DNA from: Anastatus disparis
Taxonomy: Eukaryota > Arthropoda > Insecta > Hymenoptera > Eupelmidae
DNA: 64,000 bases
NCBI GenBank assembly: GCA_017163975.1
Contig: JAFFSR010000309.1
Span: forward strand, 2,148,001 to 2,212,000
Reading direction: 5' to 3'
Shown here: piece after piece, positions 48,401 through 59,254 of the stretch
Position numbering within the stretch: the stretch's first letter is position 1
How the letters are laid out: each line of letters begins with the position of its first letter
The notes under the pieces: model-generated
What the model saw: the letters and a program-made list of their open reading frames with translations, nothing else
Databases searched by the model: none
Told to the model about the DNA's origin: nothing
Program-made: the position numbers and the translations under genes

Positions 48401-48911
48401 TACATTTATGTAAATATGAAAATTTTTTTCTCAATTTTTTTTATATCTCTTACTAAACCAAAATATTCCAAATTCCACACCGATGAAAATATAGGTCTTA
48501 AGGCTACCTATCCATAAAAAAAATTTGAGACAAAAAAAATGGCTTTTTTGAGAAAAATGCATTTTTCATTTTTTACAAAAAGTGCAATTGCACTTCCGTT
48601 TTTTTGTTAAAAAAAATAAAAGACGGTGGAATTAAAAGAGCATCCTCTGTAGCATTGAACGAGCCTAAATTTATTCATAAAGATCACTACAGGGATAAAA
48701 ACGATTAAAAAAAAAAAAAAATTTTCGATTTTTGAGAATTGAAAATTTATAAGTCATTTTTAAAAAGTGCATAAAAACTGCATTTTTGATGATATTGAAA
48801 AATAAAAAAATACGTATACGCTTATTTTCAAAGTAGAATAATATAAAAAATTTTTAAGTAGTTCGGAGAGATAGGTGCAGTCGGTCTGCATGATTTGAGA
48901 TGGAATCGGTC
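45406..48911 (+). mobile_element. 3.5-kb DNA transposon with ~505-bp terminal inverted repeats
   Basis: The left arm (45406-45910) starts GACCGATTCCATCTCAAATC. It is repeated inverted at about 48410-48911, ending GATTTGAGATGGAATCGGTC, with high identity through the TAGCCTTAAGACC block. TATA lies on both sides (45402-45405 and 48912-48915); it is self-complementary, so it could be a 4-bp duplication or part of the repeat. The element encloses one transposase gene on the plus strand and nothing else. Confidence 0.9.
46074..48311 (+). pseudogene. Transposase (HGKG...DG family, DDD type), two in-frame TAG stops
   Basis: A single frame of about 745 codons runs from Met at 46074 to 48311, broken only by TAG at 47538-47540 and 47796-47798. 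The N-terminus has Cys/His residues of a zinc-finger type (CPNFFGSH, VCFNCYKRI). The middle has a Cys cluster, VCLCIYC and CYFQDCSICPG. Candidate catalytic acids are Asp471 in HGDFAENW, Asp551 in ITDGAASHFKNRF and Asp588 in GHGKGAVDGVGG. The C-terminus is a Lys-rich tail. The ASHFKNR and HGKG-x-DG-x-GG blocks occur in a group of animal transposases that I would place near Sola-like superfamilies, tentatively. The second stop sits just before the LFSATGHGKG block. The role would be cutting and joining at the 505-bp ends. Confidence 0.8.
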
Positions 48912-48915
48912 TATA

Positions 48916-49573
48916 ATAATTGTATAATATGAGTCAATATAAATTAATGTTTAGAAATAGGAATGCTGTGAGCTATGAGCTTCAACTAAATAAAAAAAGT
49001 TTTTTTCTCTATCCCTTAGGCAAAACCACGCAGTTTCGCTGTTTTTATACACTAGAAAAAATTGCACTTTTAGATTCAGTTGAAACGACTTATGCGTCTC
49101 CTGTCAGCGCCTTCCGTGCCTCAAGCAAAAATATTTCTTGAAAAGAAACATAGACTTGACCTAACCCAAACAGTTGCGATTTTAACCTAAAAATTACACT
49201 TACATTAAAAATAGTCTAACAGCTTCCTAAAGAGAGGCACATGTACCAGGGTAGGCTGCAACTGTTCTTTTTACCATATTCATTATGCTTAGAAAATTTT
49301 AGAATGATCGAAAGTACGTTACTTTTTTTATAGCTCAAGAAACATACGTAGAAAAATATGAAAAAAGTATCATTTTTGACGTATAAAATTATGTACCGTG
49401 AACAACAATTGTTCAATCGATACCAAAATTTAATTACATATTCTACTCACAGAAACGAGTAATTTAAGCCCTTATTGAAGTGTGTGCCACTCCAGAAATT
49501 TGTATTATAGACTTTTCAATTGTTGTGAAGACAATTTCTCAAAATTAAAAAGTTCCAGATATATCCCTATATA
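48916..49573. other. AT-rich flank, no gene seen
   Basis: Short open frames (48920-49141 plus, 49216-49416 minus) show no motif. Nothing is supported here. Confidence 0.5.
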
Positions 49574-49735
49574 CATTGACAGAAAAGATTTCTCGAAGCC
49601 AAAGAATTACTTCGATTTGATGTGATCATTTAAATGGAAAAATAATTTCTTAGATAACTAGATGTTTTAATTAATTTTTCGCTTCACAGATTTTAAGTTA
49701 TATCCAAGAGGATCGAGGTATCTTTTCTGTCAGTG
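49574..49735. mobile_element. 162-bp MITE-like inverted-repeat element
   Basis: CATTGACAGAAAAGAT with TCTCGA at the left mirrors TCGAGGTATCTTTTCTGTCAGTG at the right (about 20 bp with mismatches). It is followed by a (TA)n tract at 49750-49807. No ORF. Confidence 0.6.
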
Positions 49736-49743
49736 GATGTATG

Positions 49744-49807
<64 letters not shown>

Positions 49808-49814
<7 letters not shown>

Positions 49815-50522
49815 GCGAACATTATTTTATTATTTTTTACATTAGTGATTACATGATAAATTATGTATAATTTTAAATTCAATTGGATCTGCAGGTTTTA
49901 AAGTGACTTGTATGTATTTTAATAAAAACGAACAGAAAAAAATTATATAAATATTGTTTTAAATAAACTCATCACCAATAAAAAAACGTTTTTTAATAAA
50001 CTTATATATTAATCTAAATTTGCATTTTATATTCTATATCAACAACTAAAGTTTCTCAATTGAATTGTTAATTTTGCTGCAGAACTTAAAAATATTGATT
50101 TTTAAAATTTCATCTCTCAAAATGAAATTGTTGGCTTGGATAATGTTGAGTTAAAAAAAATATATAATAGAAACATAAGTACAGATTTATTTTTAATATG
50201 AATGTTGGATGTTGTGTGTTTTAAGACAAATACTGTTAAGATTTATTTTTTCCCTGTTTTGGAATTTAAAATGAATGAATCATGACATTTTTTCTAATTA
50301 TTATTTTGGAAATCTAATTATTAACTTATAAAATCAAACAAGTTATAAAAAATTACTTAAGTTTTCATAATGTTCCAATCGATTGTCCATTTTAAATCCT
50401 GATACTGAATGTGTGGAGAACACAAGATCTAATATAAATCAACGAAAAGACTAGTAATATTGTAATTTATTTGCATATTAATATGTCAAAAATTTTAAAA
50501 AATGATTCTTTTTGTAATGATG
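49808..50522. other. AT-rich DNA, no gene seen
   Basis: No domain, repeat or RNA gene recognised. Confidence 0.5.
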
Positions 50523-50526
50523 TTAA

Positions 50527-50600
50527 GGGCACAAAACACCTTTTCCCCCTGCTGGTAAAAAATATATGTATTAATTAGATTTAGTTAAATTCTTTGTAAA
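50527..50600 (+). mobile_element. TTAA-flanked transposon end (GGGCACAAAACACC), left
   Basis: TTAA at 50523-50526 precedes GGGCACAAAACACCTTTT. The inverted equivalent ends at 63755 and is followed by TTAA (63756-63759). These are the only two such ends I found, so they may bound one 13.2-kb element or be ends of two separate elements. Confidence 0.55.
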
Positions 50601-51010
50601 TGAAAATTATATTTGAAAGTAGACTAAAATACCTTCATTTTAAGCTTTTATAAGCTCATTTTGCTTTAGCTGTAGTCCCATAATCATTCGATGAATTCTT
50701 GTTCTTATAATGGCTTCCCCGTAAAATTTGAGGTGAACCGCTGGATGGATCTGACTTGTCCAAACTGATTTAACTTCAGTATTAGCATCATTCTCGTCAT
50801 TTAATTATTATACAATTTCTAGTCATTTAATTATTATATCTTAAAATTTTCAATGCTATACGTATCTTTCATTAAATGATTCTTTCCTGGTATTTCTTAT
50901 TTATATTAGCTAACAATGTAAAAAAAGGTACCAGACAAGAGAACCTTGTTATCGACTAGATAAAGCTGGAATGCAAAAAGATATAAGTTATTAAAATAAT
51001 CAATAAACAT
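50600..51010. other. AT-rich DNA, no gene seen
   Basis: A short direct repeat of TCATTTAATTATTATA occurs at about 50797 and 50823. Nothing else is supported. Confidence 0.5.
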
Positions 51011-51047
51011 GGAATATTTTATGTCAATTCACATGCGCGCGCACACG

Positions 51048-51145
<98 letters not shown>

Positions 51146-51184
51146 GCACGTGCCCACACACACACACACCCACACACACACAGT
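51011..51184. repeat. (CA)n/(CGCA)n microsatellite
   Basis: Long CA-rich tract with CGCA variants from about 51030 to 51182, preceded by the minisatellite word ATGTCAATTCACATGCG. The open frame through it is all His-Thr. Confidence 0.9.
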
Positions 51185-51189
51185 TATAT

Positions 51190-52257
51190 ATATATATATA
51201 CACTCCCCTCTACATGCTTTTGCGCACCCAGAGAAAAAATTGTAAGAGCTAAAACATTTTATTACTCAGCAGCTAAAAGTCGTAACTCAAAAAATCCAAC
51301 GGCGTTCGAAAGAGCAGGTGAAAAGCTTTCGAAAATACTATTGTGAACTTTAAAAAACTGAAATTTAAGTTGTTTGGAAATGTTAAAAAACAACTAAAAA
51401 AAAGCAAAAAAATTGGTCTTTTTTTAATTTGCTGCAGATTTAGATCCAATAATCGTAGCTTAAAAAACAAACTGGGTTCAAAAGGGTATTTATTCAGCTT
51501 TAAAATGAGGGGTCAAGCATTTGTTTTTGTCATTTTTTACCAGAGCTACAGGATTTTTTGTTAAAAAACACGTTTTTTTTCAAATGCCAATATTTTGAAA
51601 AGTAAGCGAGATAGAAAAAAACTTTAGAGAAAAAAAAGTTACATTCTTACGTATAGAAAACAAATTTGCAGTTTAAAATAGAATTCAAATGAAAAAAAAT
51701 TTTTCGACTTTTTTTTTTATAAATTTTTTATAATTTTTTAGTAGATTTAAAAGTCGAAAAAAATTTTTTTATTTGAATTCTATTTTAAACGGCAAGTTTG
51801 TTTTCTATACGTAAAAATGAAACTTTTTTTTCTCTAAAGTTTTTTTCTATCTCGCTTACTTTTCAAAATATTTGCATTTGAAAAAAAACGTGTTTTTTAA
51901 CAAAAAATCCTGTAGCTCTGGTAAAAAATGACAAAAACGAATGCTTGACCCCTCATTTTAAAGCTGAATAAATACCCTTTTGAACCCAGTTTGTTTTTTA
52001 AGCTACGATTATTGTATCTAAATCTGCAGCAAATTAAAAAAAGACCAATTTTTTTGCTTTTCTTTAGTTGTTTTTTAACTTTTCAAAACAACTTAAATTT
52101 CAGTTTTTTAAAGTTCACAATAGTATTTTCGAAAGCTTTTCACCTGCTCTTTCGAACGCCGTTGGATTTTTTGAGTTACGACTTTTAGCTGCTGAGTAAT
52201 AAAATGTTTTAGCTCTTACAATTTTTTCTCTGGGTGCGCAAAAGCATGTGAAGGGGA
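51190..52257. repeat. 1.07-kb near-perfect palindrome
   Basis: From ACTCCCCTCTACATGCTTTT the sequence reads to a centre at about 51722 and back to AAAAGCATGTGAAGGGGAGT at 52257. Arms are ~530 bp and closely matched. Open frames at 51273-51470 (minus) and 51991-52188 (plus) are the same sequence in the two arms, and no domain is recognised. The outer 120 bp of the right arm is also the outer end of the larger palindrome that follows. Confidence 0.9.
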
Positions 52258-52386
52258 GTGTATATATATATTTCTATAGGACGGTCTATGACAATTTTTC
52301 CCATGTATATTTATATGTCAATTCGCATGGACGCACACATATGGGCTTATGAATATATACATATATGTGTATATATATATATATAT

Positions 52387-52454
<68 letters not shown>

Positions 52455-52617
52455 TACGTATATATACGTGTGTGTATATCTGTGTACACATATACATGGG
52501 ATATTTAATGTTAATTCACACGCGCGCACACACAGATTTATATATACGGGACGTTTCATGTCAATTAACATGCATGACACACGTACTCGAGCTTATATAT
52601 ATTTTTCTTTATATATA

Positions 52618-53032
52618 TGTAAGCTTCGTGCACATACTCAATACTGTTGGTAAGAAACCGTCTCGGGTCGGTCACTGTAGGTAGACGACACGAGCTCTAG
52701 AAGAGAGAGAGACACAGATAGAAGATGGAGCGTTGACTCTATAAGATAGAACTCTATACAAAATATTGTTAAACTAAGATAATCTAAGATAAGTGAATTA
52801 ATCAAAGTTATCAGAATTGTTTATAACAATTCTGAAACTGTGAATTATTGTTAACCTTGTGATTGTGGGGAGATCCATTAAGCAATAGGCTTAATTGTTG
52901 ATTCCCTTATTTCTAGGTTAGTTAACACGTGCTCCTTGTAACATTGTAAATAATATATGTATTAATAATAAAACTCTTATTTTTAGACGAATCTAATCGC
53001 ATTGCTGAATTGAATCAATTCCTTATCTTACA
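52618..53032 (+). repeat. Solo-LTR-like unit in left palindrome arm
   Basis: A ~415-bp segment starts TGTAAGCTTCG and ends TTATCTTACA (TG...CA with short inverted ends). It has a TATA-like CTCTATAAGATAG (about 52737) and AATAAAACTC (about 52966). This is the architecture of a small LTR. It sits in a TA-repeat context, so the target duplication cannot be read. No internal retroelement sequence adjoins it. Confidence 0.5.
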
Positions 53033-53979
53033 TATATATAGGACTGTTCCTGTCATAGCGCATGCACGCACACACATGGGCTTATGAATATATGTATATA
53101 CATATACATGGGATATTTTATGTCAATTCACATGCGCGCACACCCACATACACACACAGGTATAAATATATATATATATATATATATCTATAGGACGTTT
53201 TATGACAATTTTTCCCATGTATATTAATATTTATTAAGAAAGTTTTGAAATCAATCAAGCAATCGTCGAATACTTCTGTATTCAATTCATTCTTTTTAAA
53301 ATAATATTAAATTCATAAAAATATCATTACACTATCTTTCAATTTTCGAATGTAATAAAATTTCTTCAAAGCTTTTGAATATTATTTCTGTTATTTTTTG
53401 TTTTAAGTCATTATTCAAACTGATGAATACTATTTTATTATGTTATTATTACTTTTAAAAAAGTATATTTTAGGCGAGTTCAGTTATTAAACAGTATAGT
53501 ATTCTTTAGAACATTTTTTCTGAATATTTCTTTTCTTTTTTACTACATACATCATATTTTTTTTTTATTTCAGTTCTTGAGAGTACTTGAATGAATTGAG
53601 TAATCATTATTAAGTTTATGCCTTTTACTAGATTTATCTATAGTTTTTGCTTAAGAAAGTTTTGAAATCAATGAAGCAATCGTCGAGTACTTCTGTATTC
53701 AATTCTTACTTTTTAATAATATAAAATCCATAAAATGTTCAATTTATATTTTCTTTGATGGACGAATATTTGGAAAAACTTTGCCAAATAATTTTTGAAA
53801 AATAGGGATTATTGAGATAAAGATAGCGATGATTGTACACATCTAAATCGAAAAAAATGATATTTCAGATCAACTTATTATTTCATTTATGAGTGAATAT
53901 TACTACTTAAACATTGATGAACTATACTTGATCTTAGTGATATCTATTTTATTTTATTCCCGATGAAAGATTTACTTAA

Positions 53980-54187
53980 CCCTTTCAGTAATGCAATTCA
54001 ATTCACTTTTTTCGTATGTATTTGTTCATAATAATAATTTAGTTATAAATTTATAAAATTTCATCAGCATTATAAATAGTAAGGCTATGTGTATCTGAAA
54101 ATACAAAAAATCCAAGAATTGCAAAAATATTGAGGTGAAAAAAAGGAAATTAGGTAGCCGATACATCGGCTCCTGTGACTGTAAGGG
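53980..54187. mobile_element. piggyBac-type MITE (same family as 20326-20546)
   Basis: 208 bp, TTAA on both sides (53976-53979, 54188-54191), ends CCCTTTCAGTAATG and inverted CCCTTACAGTCAC. It lies within the left arm of the large palindrome. Confidence 0.85.
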
Positions 54188-54869
54188 TTAATAAACAATT
54201 TCCGAAACGATTAACTTCAAAGTTTCGGAATAGTTTTCCATTTAATATGCTACGGTTGAAGACCAAAATTGTGCAATTTCATTTCTAAAAACTTGGCAGA
54301 AGAGCCATTAGCTTCTAACAACTTGCTGCTATCAACTTCAAAATTATTTATGCCTTTTCAAAACTTTCAGGGAAGGTACCCATTTTAATTGTAATACTTT
54401 TAATAAAATAAAATTATGCATTCTCTATCTCATCACACTATCTTTTTATTTTCAAGTGCTGTAAATATATTTAATTTTACTAAATATCTACAAAAGAACT
54501 TGCCAGGCCCGTGGTTTAATATTTTATGGTGTAGTTAAAAATTGAAAGGTTTATATAGTAAAGATAAGTGAGAGAAAACTAAGAATTTTTTTTCGTATTA
54601 CATCGCATGCATTACAAAAAATAATTTTCGAGGTCAAAATAGAATTTTGTTCATTGTATTAGGATGTATCTTTGTTCTTTATCGTTGAATATTAAATAAA
54701 AAAATATTTTCTATCAATATAATACAGAAAAAAATCACACGCACCGTGATGTAAAAATAGATTGTACAATATTTTGAGCGGAATGTTAATGTTCTTAATA
54801 ATATTCTTTGAATATAGAAAACTACTATCCATCGGATATAAATAATCATTGAAAGGTATATATATATGT

Positions 54870-54913
<44 letters not shown>

Positions 54914-55590
54914 AAAACACTAAAATTAGTCGATCATTTTAACCATTACATAATAATAAATACGGATTGATTCTTAACGTTTGAGCTTTACTATATACAA
55001 GTTAGTCTTTATCCTCTTCTATTTAAAAAAGTTAGAACATAGAAAATTGGAAAAGCATATTCTATAAGACTAAATTTTTTTACTCCCTTACATCGACAAT
55101 ATATTGTGACAGATAAAAATTGTACATGCACACCATTGGTTTATAGATTCATATTTTTACTTATTATTCAACACACTTGAATTAGATAACGATTCAATTA
55201 TAAAGCAGTACTCACATACATTGAGCATTTCACCAACAAAATATTAAACCACGGGCCTGGCAAGTTCTTTTGTAGATATTTAGTAAAATTCAATATATTT
55301 TACAGCATTTGAAAATAAAAAGATAGTGTGATGAGATAGAGAATGCATAATTTTATTTTATTAAAAGTATTACTATTAAAATGGGTATCTTCCCTGAAAG
55401 TTTTAAAAAGGCATAAATAATTTTGAAGTTGATGGCAGCAAATTCTCAAATATAAGTTGTTAGAAGCTAATGGCCCTTCTGCCAAGTTTTTAGAAATAAA
55501 ATTACACAATTTTGGTCTTCAACCGTAGCATATTGAATAGAAAATTATTCCGAAACTTTGAAGTTAATCGTTTCGGAAATTGTTTATTAA

Positions 55591-55813
55591 CCCTTACAGT
55601 CACAGGAGCCGATATATCGGCTACCAAATTTTCTTTTTTTTTACCTCAATATTTTTGCAATATCATGCTTGATTCTCGGATTTTTTGTATTTTCAGATAC
55701 ACATAGCCTTACTATTTATAACACTGATGATATTTTATAAATTTATAACTAATAATTATTATTATAAACAAATACATACGAAAAAAGTGAATCGAATTGC
55801 ATGACTGAAAGGG
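55591..55813. mobile_element. piggyBac-type MITE, inverted partner of 53980-54187
   Basis: 223 bp, TTAA at 55587-55590 and 55814-55817, starting CCCTTACAGTCACAGGAGCC with the dyad GCCGATATATCGGC. It keeps about 15 bp (ATCATGCTTGATTC region) that the left-arm copy has lost. Confidence 0.85.
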
Positions 55814-56752
55814 TTAAGTAAATATTTCATCGGGAATAAAATAAAATAGATATCACTAAGATCAAGTATAGTTCATCAATGTTTAAGTAGTAATATTCAC
55901 TCATAAATAAAATAATAAGTTGATCTGATATATCATTTTTTTTCGATTTAGATGTGTACAATCATCGCTATCTTTATCTCAATAATCCCTATTTTTCAAA
56001 AATTATTTGGCAAAGTTTTTCCAAATATTCGTCCATCAAAGAAAATATAAATTGAACATTTTATGGATTTTATATTATTAAAAAGTAAGAATTGAATACA
56101 GAAGTACTCGACGATTGCTTCATTGATTTCAAAACTTTCTTAAGCAAAAACTATAGATAAATCTAGTAAAAGGCATAAACTTAATAATGATTACTCAATT
56201 CATTCAAGTACTCTCAAGAACTGACATAAAAAAAAATATGATGTATGTAGTAAAAAAGAAAAGAAATATTCAGAAAAAATGTTCTAAAGAATACTATACT
56301 GTTTAATAACTGAACTCGCCTAAAATATATTTTTTTAAAAGTAATAATAACATAATAAAATAGTATTCATCAGTTTGAATAATGACTTAAAACAAAAAAT
56401 AACAGAAATAATATTCAAAAGCTTTGAAGAAATTTTATTACATTCGAAAATTAAAAGATAGTGTAATGATATTTTTATGAATTTAATATTATTTTAAAAA
56501 GAATGAATTGAATACAGAAGTATTCGACGATTGCTTGATTGATTTCAAAACTTTCTTAATAAATATTAATATACATGGGAAAAATTGTCATAAAACGTCC
56601 TATAGATATAGATATATATTTATACCTGTGTGTGTATGTGGGTGTGCGCGCATGTGAATTGACATAAAATATCCCATGTATATGTATATACATATATTCA
56701 TAAGCCCATGTGTGTGCGTGCATGCGCTATAACAGGAACAGTCCTATATATA

Positions 56753-57168
56753 TGTAAGATAAGGAATTGATTCAATTCAGCAATGCGATTAGATTCGTCT
56801 AAAAATAAGAGTTTTATTATTAATACATATATTATTTACAATGTTACAAGGAGCACGTGTTAACTAACCTAGAAATAAGGGAATCAACAATTAAGCCTAT
56901 TGCTTAATGGATCTCCCCACAATCACAAGGTTAACAATAATTCACAGTTTCAGAATTGTTATAAACAATTCTGATAACTTTGATTAATTCACTTATCTTA
57001 GATTATCTTAGTTTAACAATATTTTGTATAGAGTTCTATCTTATAGAGTCAACGCTCCATCTTCTATCTGTGTCTCTCTCTCTTCTAGAGCTCGTGTCGT
57101 CTACCTACAGTGACCGACACGAGACGGTTTCTTACCAACAGTATTGAGTATGTGCACGAAGCTTACAT
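56753..57168 (-). repeat. Solo-LTR-like unit in right palindrome arm
   Basis: Inverted counterpart of 52618-53032, beginning TGTAAGATAAGG on the plus strand and ending AAGCTTACA, with very few differences. Confidence 0.5.
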
Positions 57169-57333
57169 ATATATAAAGAAAAATATATATAAGCTCGAGT
57201 ACGTGTGTCATGCATGTTAATTGACATGAAACGTCCCGTATATATAAATCTGTGTGAGCGCGCGCGTGTGAATTAACATTAAATATCCCATGTATATGTG
57301 TACACAGATATACACACACGTATATATACGTAA

Positions 57334-57368
<35 letters not shown>

Positions 57369-57614
57369 ATATATATATACACACATATATGTATATATTC
57401 ATAAGCCCATATGTGTGCGTCCATGCGAATTGACATATAAATATACATGGGAAAAATTGTCATAGAACGTCCTATAGAAATATATATATACACTCCCCTT
57501 CACATGCTTTTGCGCACCCAGAGAAAAAATTGTAAGAGCTAAAACATTTTATTACTCAGCAGCTAAAAGTCGTAACTCAAAAAATCTAACGGCGTTCGAA
57601 AGAGCAGGTGAAAA

Positions 57615-57681
57615 TATATATATATATATGTGTGTGTGTAGGTGTGCGCGCATGTGAATTGACATAAAATATCACATGTAT
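57615..57681. repeat. Minisatellite module
   Basis: (TA)n, GTGTGTGTGTAGG, GCGCGCATGTGAATTGACAT, then AAAATATCACATGTA. Same module family as at the window start. Confidence 0.7.
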
Positions 57682-58676
57682 TGTAACATTTTTCCCTTTC
57701 GGGAAGGGGAAATACGTATTGACTCCTATTGCCAGACGCTTTAGTGAGTTACCAGAGTAAGATCGGCAGGAGTGGGAAGGATCGGACGGTGGAAAATGAA
57801 AGAAAGTGACCGGGTTTAACACGTTTGGTTATGCTAGGGAGTGCCTTGGCTTTATTGTACTCGTTAAACTCATGTACAACGACGATTACAATAATGAAAT
57901 AATAATAATCTACTAATCAAAACTAAACCTACTATCTTCATATAATACAAGTAACTAACCTAACCTCAAATGAAAATATAATTTACAAAGTAATTAGATT
58001 TTCATTTATCTTGGCCACTTGACAGCTATTTAATTATATCAATTAATAAATGAAGCTTTAAGTGAAAATAAATAATAGTTAACTTTCGGCCTGAACGGTC
58101 TAATTTGTACCGGTGGCTTTAACCTGCAACAATGTGCAAACAAAAGAAATAAAAGATTAATAACTAGAAAATTATAATATAAATAGGCAACGGCACCTAA
58201 TATCGCTATAACTAATACTACGGTATAGATGGGTAGACGGCTTCCTTGATTATCTAAATTACTATTCTCTATAGGCATGCGGAGCCCTTAAGTGATGTAA
58301 AGACAATGGGTGGCCGACACCCTCAACTTATTATAATATCTTAATACTACACGACGGTCGGACGGAGTCCTTTAAACTAATAACAAAATGCAATGGGTGG
58401 ACGACACCCTTAATGGAGCTAGTGGCGAAATGTGAAATGGAATATGATGTTTTGGGTGAACGTCACCCTTAAATTCAGCGGCGCAAGTTCGGCATCGCGG
58501 TGACGGCAAAAGGTTGCGAGTGTGCTCTAGGCAGCATAGATTTACGTCTGTGTGCTTACTTGACGTAACTCTAGTACTGCCAGCATATGCATTGTAGTGT
58601 AGACCTGTGTGCGCACTTGGTCTACCCTCATGTGCAAGAGAGAGAAGCTCTGCCTAAACTGTGGCGCTCCACAAGC
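57682..58676 (-). repeat. Retroelement-like repeat, direct copy 1
   Basis: Starts TGTAACATTTTTCCCTTTCG and is repeated in the same orientation at 59255-60411. On the minus strand it has GTACAATAAAGCCAAGGC (polyadenylation-like, near 57850) and a short membrane-protein frame. The far half contains tandem ~60-90-bp modules, each with the hairpin GGGTGGACGACACCC (near 58308, 58394 and 58455). I read it as the 3' part of a minus-oriented retroelement, with moderate doubt. Confidence 0.6.
58039..58278 (-). pseudogene. Short membrane-anchor frame (79 codons)
   Basis: The minus-strand frame has a strong transmembrane segment (IYTVVLVIAILGAVAYLYYN) preceded by NLDNQGSRLP, then a second hydrophobic run and HCCRLKPPVQIRPFRP. 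A decayed version with the same layout occurs in copy 2 (about 59640-59860), so this was probably coding. It resembles the membrane-anchor end of an envelope-type protein, but no ectodomain is present. TTGTTGCAG just before the CRLKPP part could instead be a splice acceptor. Confidence 0.4.
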
Positions 58677-59078
58677 CAAGGCAGCCAGCTACTACTTGTC
58701 TTACTCTCTCTCAGCCTTGTGTGCTCACTTAGGTAAGGAGAGACGGGAGACCATAGTCTACATTGCTCTGCTCTGGTTCTTCTCGGCCACTTGTATACTC
58801 TGGCCTCATTTTTCCCGTTGTGCATAATGACATTCAGGGTTGCCACCTGGCGGCTGAGCTCAGAACTATTGTTCTGTAGTAGCTTGGTCGTCGGGCGGGA
58901 AATTTGAATACGCGAGTATGCATACTCGTCGCAGTATATGTATATACATATATATATATATATAAGCCCATGAGTGTGCGTGCATGCGCTATGGCAGGAA
59001 CAGTCCTATATATATACACAGAAAAATATATATAAACTCAAGTACGTGTGTCATGCATGTTAATTAACATGAAACGTC

Positions 59079-59120
<42 letters not shown>

Positions 59121-59199
59121 GTGTGTGCGCGCGCGTGTGAATTAACGTTGAATGTCCCATGCATATGTGCACACAGATATACACACACGTATATATACG

Positions 59200-59248
<49 letters not shown>

Positions 59249-59254
59249 ATATAT
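58677..59254. repeat. Unique spacer then minisatellite/(TA)n block
   Basis: 58677-58925 is less AT-rich and has no counterpart after copy 2. Overlapping 72-codon frames on both strands carry no domain. 58926-59254 is (TA)n and GTGTGCGCGC minisatellite of the common family. Confidence 0.6.

Larger units (their letters stand above)
52137..57614. repeat. 5.5-kb palindrome with ~2.38-kb arms and 712-bp loop
   Basis: The left arm 52137-54525 and right arm 55238-57614 are inverted copies, for example GGTCGGTCACTGTAGGTAGA near 52667 against its complement near 57100, and CCAGGCCCGTGGTTTAATAT beside the loop. Each arm contains minisatellite modules, an LTR-like unit, two direct ~420-bp repeats (AAGAAAGTTTTGAAATCAAT at 53238 and 53653) and a TTAA MITE. 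The loop (54526-55237) is AT-rich with a (TA)n run and no gene. Long frames at 52258-52653 and 57101-57493 are mirror images through microsatellites. Confidence 0.9.
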
